DNA of 64,000 nt from Sphingomonas sp. So64.6b (GTDB lineage: Bacteria > Pseudomonadota > Alphaproteobacteria > Sphingomonadales > Sphingomonadaceae). Below the pieces are notes generated by a model that worked only from the letters and a program-made list of their open reading frames with translations, was not told the origin of the DNA and made no database searches. The DNA lies in assembly GCF_014171475.1 (NCBI RefSeq), contig NZ_CP048817.1, positions 3,100,001 through 3,164,000 of the forward strand. Direction: 5' to 3'. Below, in pieces: positions 42,842 through 51,406 of this stretch. How positions within the stretch are numbered: the stretch's first letter is position 1; the number at the start of each line of letters is the position of its first letter. The position numbers were made by a program, and so were the translations under genes.

Positions 42842-42927
42842 TACGTTATACGCACGATCGCGCGAAAAGGTCAGGGTCGGCAGATAACGCGACGGCTTGC
42901 CGCCGGATCGTACAGCGCATTGCGCTT

Positions 42928-42944
42928 ATTGTATGCCATACAAT
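42928..42944. promoter_or_regulatory. Candidate operator ATTGTAT-GCC-ATACAAT
   Basis: This perfect 7-base inverted repeat lies 87 bases upstream of the EmrB-like start in the divergent region shared with the DUF983 gene. A related ATGTATGGCTACAAT occurs at 43075-43089, just before that gene. The pair looks like binding sites of one regulator serving both directions; the regulator is not identified. Confidence 0.45.
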
Positions 42945-43114
42945 GGTGAAACAGCTTTAAATGACTTTGCGAGACCTTCGGTCGCGCTGCGCTAGCGAGG
43001 ATGACAGACAGAGGAACGGACGCTGAAGGCGACCTGACTCGACAAACCATCACGCTCTCCTTATGTACGGAATTATGTATGGCTACAATATAGCCCGTCG
43101 CCAAGGACAAAACC

Positions 43115-43564
43115 GTGACTCATCAACTCGAAGGTCGGGAAGCGTTTCGCTGGATCGTCCATGCCGGATGGAAGGGACTGTGCCCGCGCTGCGGCAAGGG
43201 GCACATGTTCAGATCCTGGCTGAAGGTCGTCGATAAATGCGACTCATGCGGTCTCGATTACCGCTTCGCTGCGCCGGACGACGGGCCGGCCTTCTTCTCG
43301 CTGTGCTTCGTCGCGTTCCCGCTGCTCTTCTTCGTCGTCTGGCTGCAGGTCGCCCTTGACCCGCCGGTCTGGGTCCATGCGGTCACATCATTGCCGCTGA
43401 TGGCGATCGGCTGCACCATCGTGCTGCGGCCGATCAAGGGCTGGCTGGTCGCGTCGCAATATGTCAACCGCGCTCAGGAGGCCGGGACGCAAGCGCTCTG
43501 GGCGCAATTGCACGGCGAAGCGCCGCGCGGGGGGCCGGCCAGGTTGGATGGGCAAGCTGAATGA
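43115..43564 (+). CDS. DUF983 family protein
   Basis: The 149-residue protein has an N-terminal zinc-ribbon pattern (GLCPRCGKGHMFRSWLKV, then DKCDSCGLDYRF) and two membrane segments in the C-terminal half. Both features define DUF983, a conserved alphaproteobacterial family of unknown role, sometimes encoded near respiratory genes. The start is GTG 43115. Its stop overlaps the MocR start (ATGA). Confidence 0.88.
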   Translation: MTHQLEGREAFRWIVHAGWKGLCPRCGKGHMFRSWLKVVDKCDSCGLDYRFAAPDDGPAFFSLCFVAFPLLFFVVWLQVALDPPVWVHAVTSLPLMAIGCTIVLRPIKGWLVASQYVNRAQEAGTQALWAQLHGEAPRGGPARLDGQAE

Positions 43565-44928
43565 CTGACGACTGGATCCCCGACCTCGGCCTGGCGACGG
43601 GCGCCAAATATCGCGCGATCGCCGAAGCGCTCGGCGCGGCGATTCAGTCCGGCATGTTGCGACCCGGCGCGCGACTGCCCGCGCAACGCGATCTTGCCGC
43701 GACGCTGCGGGTCGACCTGACGACCATCACCAAGGCCTATGACACCGCGCGCGCGCAGGGCCTGATCGAAGCGCGCGGCCGCGCCGGCAGCTTCGTGATC
43801 GACCGCGTGGGCACGCCGTCGGCGGACAGCGCGCCGGTCGATACCGGCATGAACATGCCGCCCGAGATCGCCAATGGCTCGCTCGCCACGGCATGGGAAC
43901 GCGGCACCGCGGCGTTGCTGCGCGGTCCCGGCGCGGCCGCCCGGCTGCACTATCAGCCCGCCGGCGGCGCCGCGCAGGACCGTGCCACCGGCGTTCGGCT
44001 GCTCGCCGGCCGTGGTATCGCCTCGGTCGAGGAACAGGTGATCGTCACCGCCGGCGGCCAGAACGCGCTGCATGCGATCGTCGCCGCCACATTGCAGGCC
44101 GGCGATACCGTCGCTTGTGGGCGCTATATCTATCCCGGATTCCTTGGCCTCGCGTTGCGCTACGGCCTGAAGCTCGTGCCTTTGCCGCGCATCGACGCCG
44201 CGTCGATCGAAGCGGCATGTGCGCGAACACCGATCCGCGCGCTCTATGTCGTGCCAACCAACGACAATCCCACCGCCGCGACGATCGAACCCGAGGAACG
44301 GCGCGCGATCGCCGCGCTCGCCGACCGGCATGGCTTCCACATCATCGAGGACGACGCTTATGGCCCGCTCGCCGATCGTCCGCAGATTTCTTTCGCCGAG
44401 TTGGTGCCCGATCGCTGCTGGCATATCGCCAGCCTGTCGAAGATCATCTCGCCGGCACTGCGCATCGCCCATGTCCGCGCGCCCTCGGTGCGCGATGCGC
44501 TGCGCCTCGCCGCCGATTGCCATGAGACGAGCGTGATGGCCCCGCCGCTCAACGCCGCACTGGTCAGCCTGTGGGTGCAGGACGGCAGCTTTGCGCGGCT
44601 CGTCGCCGAAACACGCGCCGAGGCGGCATGGCGACTATCGCTGGCGCACAATATCCTGGCGAACTTCGATCATGCCGCACACCGCCAGGGCTATCACCTA
44701 TGGCTCCCGCTCCCGCCGGGCATCGCCGCCGCCGACCTGGTCAATCTGGTACGGCCACAAGGCCTGTCGGTCGTCGCCTCGAGCGCGTTCGCGGTCGAAC
44801 CTGACGCACCCCAGGCGCTACGCGTCTCGCTCGGCGGGATCATCGACCGTGATCGCCTCGGCCGGACCTTGCGCGTGCTGGAAGCGCATCTCGCATCAGT
44901 CGCGGGGCGCGGGTCGCCGCTGGTTTGA
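43561..44928 (+). CDS. MocR-type regulator (GntR helix-turn-helix fused to aminotransferase)
   Basis: The protein has 455 residues. An N-terminal GntR winged helix (YRAIAEALGAAIQSGMLRPG, RLPAQRDLAATLRVD) is followed by a fold-type I aminotransferase domain with the PLP lysine in IASLSKIISPALRI near residue 292 and TNDNPTAATI upstream. MocR proteins sense PLP-linked amino compounds to control nearby genes. Overlap with the DUF983 gene suggests co-expression. Its targets may include the palindromes upstream, but that is speculative. Confidence 0.88.
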   Translation: MTDDWIPDLGLATGAKYRAIAEALGAAIQSGMLRPGARLPAQRDLAATLRVDLTTITKAYDTARAQGLIEARGRAGSFVIDRVGTPSADSAPVDTGMNMPPEIANGSLATAWERGTAALLRGPGAAARLHYQPAGGAAQDRATGVRLLAGRGIASVEEQVIVTAGGQNALHAIVAATLQAGDTVACGRYIYPGFLGLALRYGLKLVPLPRIDAASIEAACARTPIRALYVVPTNDNPTAATIEPEERRAIAALADRHGFHIIEDDAYGPLADRPQISFAELVPDRCWHIASLSKIISPALRIAHVRAPSVRDALRLAADCHETSVMAPPLNAALVSLWVQDGSFARLVAETRAEAAWRLSLAHNILANFDHAAHRQGYHLWLPLPPGIAAADLVNLVRPQGLSVVASSAFAVEPDAPQALRVSLGGIIDRDRLGRTLRVLEAHLASVAGRGSPLV

Positions 44929-44935
44929 ACCGCCG

Positions 44936-45436
44936 TCAGCTGGCGCTTGGCGCCCTATTCCCTGATCGTCCGCGTGTCGGAAATCGGGAAAGCTGCTGCC
45001 GCAACCGAGCCGCCGCGTCGGCGAGTTGTGGACCAATCGGCACGACGAAGCCGTGCTTGATCCAGTCGTCACCGCGCTTCGCCCAGGGCGGCGCGGATTC
45101 CAGTGCGAAGCTGACCCTGATCTCGCCGTTCGGTTGGCGCCGAAAGTCGAGGTTCGGTTCGGTGAAGTCGCAAAATTGCGGTGAATCCTCGCCTCGGGCG
45201 ACCGCATCCAGCCAATCGGCGAGCCGCCTCGCTTCTGCCGTCGTCAGGCATGGGTCAACGAACTGCCATTCCCGGCCAAGCAACGACACTTGGCCGCACA
45301 CCATCAACCAGTCCGAATCCCACTCTTCATCATCATCGCTATCATTGTCGGGGATTTGATAGCTCACTATCGAGAGATGGGCGAACGACGTCTCGTTTTG
45401 GAGGGTCATCGCGATGGAATTGACGGTTGCTGTCAT
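44936..45436 (-). CDS. WapI-like immunity family protein (tentative)
   Basis: The 166-residue acidic protein has an SDWLMVCGQVSLLGREWQF strand pattern, then DPCLTTAEARRLADWLDAVA and CDFTEPNLDFR. This order (short beta, DPCL, helix with LxxWL, EPNL strand) matches my memory of the WapI immunity family. No polymorphic toxin is visible in the window. It lies convergently against the MocR gene. The family call is moderate; a role in immunity is inferred. Confidence 0.55.
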   Translation of the reverse strand: MTATVNSIAMTLQNETSFAHLSIVSYQIPDNDSDDDEEWDSDWLMVCGQVSLLGREWQFVDPCLTTAEARRLADWLDAVARGEDSPQFCDFTEPNLDFRRQPNGEIRVSFALESAPPWAKRGDDWIKHGFVVPIGPQLADAAARLRQQLSRFPTRGRSGNRAPSAS

Positions 45437-45528
45437 ATCACCACTTTAATCACCGTTGACGCCAGCACAAAAACAATCACGCCGACATGGCCGATCCGAA
45501 CCCGGCTTCCTACATCCTCGTTTCGGAT

Positions 45529-45543
45529 GGGACATCCTGTCCC
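45529..45543. repeat. GGGACA-TCC-TGTCCC palindrome
   Basis: A perfect 6-base inverted repeat with a 3-base loop lies 25 bases before the YghU-type gene start. Its ends match the GGGGACA/TGTCCCC termini of the larger palindromes at 28799 and 51981. It may be a relic of that family or a regulatory site. Confidence 0.4.
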
Positions 45544-45567
45544 CAACGCGACCGGAGTCCCCCTTCG

Positions 45568-46443
45568 ATGACCGACACCCCCGAATACACCCCGCCGCCC
45601 GTCTGGATCTGGAACAAGGAGAATGGCGGGCAATTCGCCAATATCAACCGGCCGATCGCCGGCGCGACGCACGACAAGGAATTGCCGGTCGGCAAACATC
45701 CGCTGCAGCTTTATTCGCTCGGCACGCCCAATGGCGTAAAGGTGACGGTGATGCTCGAGGAACTGCTCGAACTCGGTCACACCGGTGCGGAATATGACGC
45801 CTGGCTGATCCGCATCAGTGAAGGCGATCAGTTCGGCAGCGGCTTTGTCGCGGTGAACCCCAATTCGAAGATCCCGGCCTTGCTGGACCGCAGCGGCCCC
45901 GAGCCGATCCGCGTGTTCGAATCCGGCGCGATCCTGATGCACCTGGCGGAGAAGTTCGGCGAATTCCTGCCGACCGAGCCCGCCGCCCGCGCGGAAACCC
46001 TGTCCTGGCTATTCTGGCAGATGGGCAGCGCGCCCTTTGTTGGCGGTGGCTTCGGTCACTTCTACGCCTATGCGCCGTTCAAGATCGAATATGCGATCGA
46101 CCGCTATGCGATGGAGGCGAAGCGGCAGCTCGACGTGCTCGACCGCCGGCTGGGCGAAAGCGAATATCTCGCCGGCAAGGATTACAGCATCGCCGATATC
46201 GCGGCCTGGCCGTGGTACGGCTCGCTGGCGCTGGGCGTGGCTTATAATGCGGGCGAATTCCTGCAAGTGCAGGATTACAGGAACGTCCAGCGCTGGACCG
46301 CCGCGATCGCCGAGCGCCCCGCCGTGCAGCGCGGCCGGATGGTCAACCGCGTGATGGGCGATCCGGCGAGCCAGCTGCACGAACGCCACGACGCGGGCGA
46401 TTTCCTGACCCGGACGCAGGACAAGCTGCAGCCGGCCGGCTAG
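45568..46443 (+). CDS. yghU: YghU-type glutathione S-transferase (disulfide-bond oxidoreductase)
   Basis: This 291-residue protein starts with the YghU-type leader (YTPPPVWIWNKENGG, INRPIAGATHDKELPVGKHP). The thioredoxin-like domain has YSLGTPNGVKVTVMLEELLE and NPNSKIPALLDRSG, and the helical domain has SWLFWQMGSAPFVGGGFGHF. Family members use glutathione to reduce disulfides. The length matches E. coli YghU (288). ATG 45568 was chosen because the longer frame lacks coding character. Confidence 0.9.
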   Translation: MTDTPEYTPPPVWIWNKENGGQFANINRPIAGATHDKELPVGKHPLQLYSLGTPNGVKVTVMLEELLELGHTGAEYDAWLIRISEGDQFGSGFVAVNPNSKIPALLDRSGPEPIRVFESGAILMHLAEKFGEFLPTEPAARAETLSWLFWQMGSAPFVGGGFGHFYAYAPFKIEYAIDRYAMEAKRQLDVLDRRLGESEYLAGKDYSIADIAAWPWYGSLALGVAYNAGEFLQVQDYRNVQRWTAAIAERPAVQRGRMVNRVMGDPASQLHERHDAGDFLTRTQDKLQPAG

Positions 46444-46472
46444 AATCCGCGCCCGCGCTTTCGGAGAACGCA

Positions 46473-46865
46473 ATGCGACAGGCACAATGCCGCTGCGGCC
46501 AGCTCAGCGCGACCGTCGCGGGCGATCCGGTGCGTGTATCAGTATGCCATTGCTTGGCATGCCAGCGGCGCACCGGCAGCGCCTTCGCGGCGCAGGCCCG
46601 GTTCGCTGCGGCGAATGTGACCATCACCGGCGATACGCGCAGCTATGTCCGGCGCGCCGATAGCGGGCGCCAGGTGATCTATCGCTTCTGTCCCGAGTGC
46701 GGTTCGACCATGGCTTATGAAAATCCGGACATGCCCGGCCTGATCGCCATACCTCTCGGCAATTTTGCCGACCCGGCTTTCCCTGCGCCGACTTTTTCCT
46801 TCTACGAATCGCGCAAGCATCACTGGACCGCGATACTTGGCGAAGACGTTTTTCACGAAGATTAA
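46473..46865 (+). CDS. GFA/CENP-V zinc-binding domain protein
   Basis: The 130-residue protein has the GFA pattern of zinc cysteines: CRCGQ near the start, VCHCLACQRRTGSAF, and FCPECGS. The late ALGN-like region reads AIPLGNFADP. Members bind zinc and may handle glutathione-linked compounds; the founding function as a formaldehyde-activating enzyme is doubtful for most. It follows the YghU-type gene by 29 bases, so the two may be co-transcribed. Confidence 0.88.
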   Translation: MRQAQCRCGQLSATVAGDPVRVSVCHCLACQRRTGSAFAAQARFAAANVTITGDTRSYVRRADSGRQVIYRFCPECGSTMAYENPDMPGLIAIPLGNFADPAFPAPTFSFYESRKHHWTAILGEDVFHED

Positions 46866-46888
46866 TTCCGCTGCTCGCTTCAGCGGAA
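46866..46888 (+). terminator. Hairpin after GFA gene
   Basis: TTCCGCTG and CAGCGGAA form an 8-base perfect stem around a 7-base loop, starting one base after the GFA stop codon. It lacks a strong T-run, so it may be a weak or factor-assisted terminator insulating the flagellin gene. Confidence 0.5.
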
Positions 46889-46977
46889 GATAGTTAATTG
46901 TTAACCATATCGACTTAACCCGGCACTGAGCCCGATCCCGCACCAAGGGGTAGCGATGGCGGCTCCGGGGACTAGAG

Positions 46978-47793
46978 ATGACTGTCATTGGAACCAATAT
47001 CGGCGCACTGCGCGCCTCGAATTCGACCACGGCGGCGAACCTGTCGCTGCAAACCAGCATCGAACGCCTGTCGACCGGCAAGCGCATCAATTCGGCCAAG
47101 GACGACGCCGCTGGCCTCGCCATCGCTTCGTCGATGACCTCGCAGATCCGCGGCATGAGCCAGGCGGTGCGCAACGCCAATGACGGCATCTCGATGGCGC
47201 AGACCACGGAAGGGGCGCTCGGCGAAATCACCAACATGCTGCAGCGAATCCGCGAACTCGCCGTTCAGGCGTCGAGCGGCACCTATTCGGCCGACGACAA
47301 GACCAATATCGGCGTCGAAGTGACCGAGTTGCAGACGCAGATCGGCGAGATCCTGACCAAGAGTGAATTCAACGGCATCAAGATGTTCGACGGCACCGCC
47401 GGCGGCGGATCCGGCACGATCGTCATTCAGGCCGGCTCCGAGTCCGGCGAAACGGTGACGATGGACATGTCGGACATCGACCTCAGCGCCGCGACCGCCG
47501 GGACGCTGTTCAGCGACCCGTCCGCCGCCCTGACCACCTTGTCCGATGCGCTCAAGACGATCGACACCAAGCGTGCCGGGCTCGGCGCGGCGCAGAATCG
47601 CCTGCAGTCGGTGGTCAACAACCTGACCTCGAACGTCACCAACCTGACCGACGCGCGCAGCCGCATCGAGGACGCCGACTTCTCGGCCGAAACGACCGCG
47701 CTCGCCAAGGCGCAGATCCTGAGCCAGGCCTCGACCGCGATGCTCGCCCAGGCGAACCAGAGCCAGCAAGGCGTCCTGTCGCTGCTGAAATAA
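46978..47793 (+). CDS. Flagellin
   Basis: The 271-residue protein has the conserved N-terminal D0/D1 region ([20 protein letters not shown], then [20 protein letters not shown]). The C-terminal D1/D0 region has [20 protein letters not shown] and ends QGVLSLLK. The variable centre is short, typical of alphaproteobacterial flagellins. It polymerises into the filament after export by the flagellar type III system. No other flagellar gene is nearby. The leader holds two TTAAC elements (TTAATTGTTAACC and CTTAACC) reminiscent of CtrA half-sites; this is weak. Confidence 0.95.
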   Translation: MTVIGTNIGALRASNSTTAANLSLQTSIERLSTGKRINSAKDDAAGLAIASSMTSQIRGMSQAVRNANDGISMAQTTEGALGEITNMLQRIRELAVQASSGTYSADDKTNIGVEVTELQTQIGEILTKSEFNGIKMFDGTAGGGSGTIVIQAGSESGETVTMDMSDIDLSAATAGTLFSDPSAALTTLSDALKTIDTKRAGLGAAQNRLQSVVNNLTSNVTNLTDARSRIEDADFSAETTALAKAQILSQASTAMLAQANQSQQGVLSLLK

Positions 47794-47862
47794 ACCCGAC
47801 GCAAGAGATGGTGCAGCTCGGCCACGACGGATAGATTGCCGCTTCAGACAAGCGGATCGACC

Positions 47863-48042
47863 ATGGCCGAGATCATCAACCTCCGAACGGCACGCAAGGC
47901 GAAAGCGCGCGCGGATGCGGCGGCCCATGCCGACCGCAACCGCGCCGTGTTCGGCCGGACCAAGGCGGACAAGGTCGCCGCCGCACGCGAGCAGGACGTG
48001 CTCGCCCGCTCGCTCGACGGGGCGAAGCTTTCGGAGGACTGA
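47863..48042 (+). CDS. DUF4169 family small protein
   Basis: The 59-residue protein begins MAEIINLRTARKAKARADAA and continues with a charged helix (ANRAVFGRTK-like, then DVLARSLDGAKL). The start motif INLRxxRK and the length are those of DUF4169, a short basic alphaproteobacterial family of unknown function. It lies 69 bases after flagellin on the same strand. Confidence 0.8.
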   Translation: MAEIINLRTARKAKARADAAAHADRNRAVFGRTKADKVAAAREQDVLARSLDGAKLSED

Positions 48043-48063
48043 AGCCGCGTTTCCGGTCATCAT

Positions 48064-48113
48064 CCGGCCATCGCAACATCGGCCATTTGTGCTAGACCCG
48101 GACAAGGGCGGGG
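48064..48113 (+). repeat. Direct repeat, left copy, flanking inserted gene
   Basis: The sequence from CCGGCCATCGCAACATCGG to GACAAGGGCGGGG recurs at 48932-48985 in the same orientation, with roughly 80 percent identity by eye. The two copies bracket the lower-GC gene at 48245-48832. Confidence 0.6.
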
Positions 48114-48244
48114 CCTCCCGCCGTTTTGACCAAAACCGCGGTTGGCATGCAGGTCTCTGTGGACGTTCGTACCGGGCGTCGCAGCATCTTGAGCTACCTT
48201 TTGAGCCCGATTGACCAAGCGGCGCGGGAAGCGGGAAGAGAGCG

Positions 48245-48832
48245 ATGATGGAAAAGAGTAATTACGATCCACGCGACACGGCTTCAAGCAAAGTGTTAGC
48301 CATGACACCCGAGGAAATGGAAAACATCAAGGAATACGCTGCGGTCTATCTGTCGGGAGACAGTAAAATAGTCGAAGTCATAGTCACCGATCGCATGTTT
48401 CAACTCGAGGGAATCCCACCCTTGAGGGTCGACCGGGTCATCGCCCGAACAGATCGTTTGATATTCAATTATTTGGAGCAAAATGCGGGGTGTGCGGTGG
48501 CTGTAAAGCATCGGAACGGTCCTCGGGATTTTACCAGCGGCTTCCCAGGTAAAGGGGGTATTGGATATAAAAAACTGCCTCCTGGAACGGTGTATTTGAC
48601 CTTATTTTCTGGGGAGATGGGTGCATTAATCGAGTCTCCACGCGTCTACACCGAGCCGCGGCTACAATTGGCTGGCAGTCCAGACGATCTGGGCTCGATG
48701 TTTTTAGATCTCAACGTGATCGCACCGGGGGATATCGCGGCACGTGAAGATATCCCAGAGCCGGAAGATCTGTTTCTTACAGTGCGTGGTCGATTGAATG
48801 CGTTAATAGCTCGTCTCTCACGGGGGAAATAA
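48245..48832 (+). CDS. Hypothetical protein in lower-GC inserted segment
   Basis: The 195-residue protein has no signal or membrane segment. It is acidic at the start (TPEEMENIKEYAAVYL) with later FSGEMGALIESPRVYT and ENP-type turns, ending in a helix (LTVRGRLNALIARLSRG). Its DNA uses more A/T at third positions than any neighbour (for example TTATTTTCTGGGG). I do not recognise the family. Flanking direct repeats suggest it arrived by insertion. It could be an accessory or immunity-type protein, but nothing proves it. Confidence 0.65.
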   Translation: MMEKSNYDPRDTASSKVLAMTPEEMENIKEYAAVYLSGDSKIVEVIVTDRMFQLEGIPPLRVDRVIARTDRLIFNYLEQNAGCAVAVKHRNGPRDFTSGFPGKGGIGYKKLPPGTVYLTLFSGEMGALIESPRVYTEPRLQLAGSPDDLGSMFLDLNVIAPGDIAAREDIPEPEDLFLTVRGRLNALIARLSRGK

Positions 48833-48931
48833 TTGTGTCCGAGTCCGGCATCGATACCGTTCCGGTGATGGATCCCATCGCTCCGCCTGAGCCACCGACC
48901 CCCCGATCAGCCGCTCGATAGCGGGACTCTT

Positions 48932-48985
48932 TCCGACCATCGCAATATCGGCCGTTGATGCTAAACCCCTCGACAAAGGGTGGGG
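48932..48985 (+). repeat. Direct repeat, right copy, flanking inserted gene
   Basis: This copy (CCGACCATCGCAATATCGG to CGACAAAGGGTGGGG) matches 48064-48113 and ends 13 bases before the MFS gene start. It probably represents the original leader of that gene, duplicated when the segment between was gained. Confidence 0.6.
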
Positions 48986-48998
48986 GATCGACAGACAT

Positions 48999-50558
48999 AT
49001 GACCGGGATCAGCGCGACCATGTCCGATCGGCGCGCGGTGTGGGCGTTCGCGCTCGGCTGTTTGATGGTAACGGGCGGCGTGCTGCTCCATCTGCCGATG
49101 TTCCTGATGGCGCGCGGCATGCATTATCATCTGTCGGGCATGACGATGGGCGGCGACATGATCTTTGGCATGGGCCTGATCATCGCCGGTATGGGCGTCG
49201 CCGCTTACGGCCTGTTGCCGCGCAATGTCGCGGCGCAGCGCGCAGCAGCGGCGTCGATCACCATCTCGGCACCGGAGGATGCCGAGCTCGGCCCGGCGCA
49301 CTGGAAACTGATGTCCGTGCTGGTCGTCGCGCTGGTCATCGACGTCATGAAACCCGCCTCGCTAGGCTTTACCGTGCCCGGCATGATCGGCGAATATGGC
49401 GTGCCCAAGGCGACCGTTTCGCTGGTCCCGTTCTTCGCGCTGATGGGCACGGTGGTCGGCTCCGTGCTGTGGGGCGTGATCGCCGATATCTATGGTCGCA
49501 AGGCGTCGATCCTGTTGTCGGCGGTGATGTTCGTCGGCACCTCGATCTGCGGCGCGATGCCCAGCCTCGCCTGGAATATCGGCATGTGTTTCATGATGGG
49601 CGCGGCGGCCGGCGGCATGCTGCCCGTGACCTATGCGCTGCTCGCCGAGATGATGCCCAATCGCCATCGCGGCTGGAGCCTGGTGCTGGTCGGCGGGCTC
49701 GGCGCGGTCGGCGGCTATTTCGCGGCGAGCGGGATTTCCGCGCTGCTGCAGCCGGTGTTCGGCTGGCGTATCCTGTGGCTGGCCAATTTACCCACCGGGT
49801 TGCTGCTCGTGCTGCTCGGCGCATTCATCCCGGAATCGGCCAAATTCCTGCTCGCCCGCGGCCGGGCGCATGAGGCCGAGGCGGTGATGCGCCGCTTCGG
49901 CGCGGTCGTTGCGCGTACGGTGAAGCCCGTATCGAGCGAGCCAAGAGCCCATCTGAGCGGCGCAAAACTGATCGGCAAGACCGCCGCGCTGAGCATCGCC
50001 GCGCTCGCCTGGGGCTTCGTCAATTTCGGGCTGTTGCTGTGGCTACCGGCGGATCTGGTCGCCAAGGGGTATTCGGTCGAATTGTCGAGCCGGCTGCTCG
50101 CGGAATCGGCGCTGATCGCCTTCCCCACCGTGTTCGTCGCCGCGTTGCTGTACAGCCGATGGAGTACCAAATGGTCGCTCGTCACCATGCTCGGCGTGAC
50201 CTTGCTAGGCCTGTTCGGCGTGCTCTGGCTGGAGACGATTGGCCAGGGCAGCCCGGTGCTTCCCGTCGCACTGCTGATCATCGGATCGAACGGCGTGCTC
50301 GCGGTGCTCCTGCCCTATGTGGCGGAAAGCTTCCCGCTCGGCGTGCGTGGCCGCGCGACCGGCTGGGTCGCGGCCTGCACCAAGGCCGGCGGGCTGCTCG
50401 CCCAGACGCTGAGCATCGCCGCTTTGGTCCCGTCGATGGGCGTGGTCGCCGCGCTGATCATGCTGCCAACCGCGCTGGCGATCACCCTCGTCGCCTGGTT
50501 CGGGCGCGAAACCCGCAACGCCGACCTGCGCGACCTGGAGCCGGCCGGTACAAACTGA
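48999..50558 (+). CDS. MFS transporter (sugar-porter/SV2-like)
   Basis: The protein has 519 residues. An unusual N-terminal pair of membrane segments (GCLMVTGGVLLHLPMFLMA, GMGLIIAGMGVAAYGLL) precedes a 12-segment MFS core. The core shows the loop 2-3 motif GVIADIYGRKASILLSAVMF, and PESAKFLLARGRAHEAEAVM after segment six, as in sugar porters. ATG 49020 is an alternative start. The substrate cannot be told. It is followed 30 bases later by a small membrane protein. Confidence 0.82.
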   Translation: MTGISATMSDRRAVWAFALGCLMVTGGVLLHLPMFLMARGMHYHLSGMTMGGDMIFGMGLIIAGMGVAAYGLLPRNVAAQRAAAASITISAPEDAELGPAHWKLMSVLVVALVIDVMKPASLGFTVPGMIGEYGVPKATVSLVPFFALMGTVVGSVLWGVIADIYGRKASILLSAVMFVGTSICGAMPSLAWNIGMCFMMGAAAGGMLPVTYALLAEMMPNRHRGWSLVLVGGLGAVGGYFAASGISALLQPVFGWRILWLANLPTGLLLVLLGAFIPESAKFLLARGRAHEAEAVMRRFGAVVARTVKPVSSEPRAHLSGAKLIGKTAALSIAALAWGFVNFGLLLWLPADLVAKGYSVELSSRLLAESALIAFPTVFVAALLYSRWSTKWSLVTMLGVTLLGLFGVLWLETIGQGSPVLPVALLIIGSNGVLAVLLPYVAESFPLGVRGRATGWVAACTKAGGLLAQTLSIAALVPSMGVVAALIMLPTALAITLVAWFGRETRNADLRDLEPAGTN

Positions 50559-50588
50559 TATTCGCCATAACAACGCAGGGGACACATA

Positions 50589-51056
50589 ATGGGCAAGACG
50601 CAACACACGATCCCAGGGACAATATTGGCCGGCACGGCGGTTTCGGGGACACTTGACCTGCTCAGCGCCGTTGTATTCGCCGGCATGGCTGGAACGTCGC
50701 CGCTTGGCGTGCTGCGCAGCGTCGGGAGCGGCCCTTTTGGCGATTGGGCGGTGAATGCCGGCGCGCTCGGCGCGCTGGCCGGCCTGCTGACCCATTATGC
50801 GATCATGACCGTGATGGTCGCGACGTTCGTAATCGCGGCGAAGCGCTTGCCAAAGATCCTCGACGGTGCGGTTTTCGCCGGCCTGCTTTACGGCGTGGCG
50901 CTCTATATCATCATGTACTGGATCGTGCTGCCGCTACGCTTCCCGGCCTATGTGCCGAAGACCGACCTGTGGGGCATGGGCAATGCGCTATTCTCGCATT
51001 GCATCTGCGTCGGCCTGCCGATGGCATTGATCGCGCGAAAATATCTGCGTGGCTAA
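50589..51056 (+). CDS. Small polytopic membrane protein, hypothetical
   Basis: The 155-residue protein has four hydrophobic segments and reads ILAGTAVSGTLDLLSAVVFA, then THYAIMTVMVATFVIAAKRL. A late segment has SHCICVGLPMALIARKYL. Similar small proteins with two repeated DxxxH-like halves are widespread but uncharacterised. It ends the host block; the phage head module begins 141 bases later on the other strand. The function is unknown. Confidence 0.7.
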   Translation: MGKTQHTIPGTILAGTAVSGTLDLLSAVVFAGMAGTSPLGVLRSVGSGPFGDWAVNAGALGALAGLLTHYAIMTVMVATFVIAAKRLPKILDGAVFAGLLYGVALYIIMYWIVLPLRFPAYVPKTDLWGMGNALFSHCICVGLPMALIARKYLRG

Positions 51057-51196
51057 AAACATTGATCGGCCAAGCCGCGCTGATGAAAGGCAGCGAGCCG
51101 TGGCGCTTGAACCGGCGCGGGCATGCCTGGACGCGAGTGCCGCGGCGCTGACGGCACCGTCGATTGCCACGGCACAACGCGTCTGAGATCAGTTGG

Positions 51197-51406
51197 TTAT
51201 TGAGAAGTCACGCTTGCCCCGCTCATCGCCTCCCACATCGCTCCAGCGGGAACGCTCGTCACGAACACCTGGCCTGTCTCATAATAGATCCCGCCGGAAT
51301 AGACCGGATGCGGCGCGGTGAACGCCCCGGAGTGCCTTGAAGGCGCCTGCTGCTTCACCGGCGCCTTCGCCGCCACCCGTTTCGCCACCGCGCGCGCGTC
51401 AGCCAT
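51197..51406 (-). CDS. Small phage head-module protein, hypothetical
   Basis: The 69-residue protein starts MADARAVAKRVAAKAPVKQQ and continues with aromatic and glycine residues (HPVYSGGIYYETGQVFVTSV). ATG 51406 overlaps the end of the Bbp16-like gene. It is the last gene of the head module; the next gene expected in an intact phage is tail tubular protein A, found instead at 15893. No family is recognised. Confidence 0.65.
   Translation of the reverse strand: MADARAVAKRVAAKAPVKQQAPSRHSGAFTAPHPVYSGGIYYETGQVFVTSVPAGAMWEAMSGASVTSQ

Noticed and set aside
39725-42949. A plus-strand ORF of over 1000 codons opposite the efflux operon
   Set aside because: High-GC antisense frame; the minus-strand genes have full family motifs and overlapping starts and stops.
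46890-46977. Firm CtrA or sigma-54 site before flagellin
   Set aside because: TTAA half-sites are present but spacing does not match the CtrA consensus, and no clear GG-N10-GC is seen.
15894-51196. The 35 kb host block as a mobile island inserted in a prophage
   Set aside because: No integrase, transposase, tRNA or matching end repeats at either boundary; the genes are ordinary core or accessory functions.
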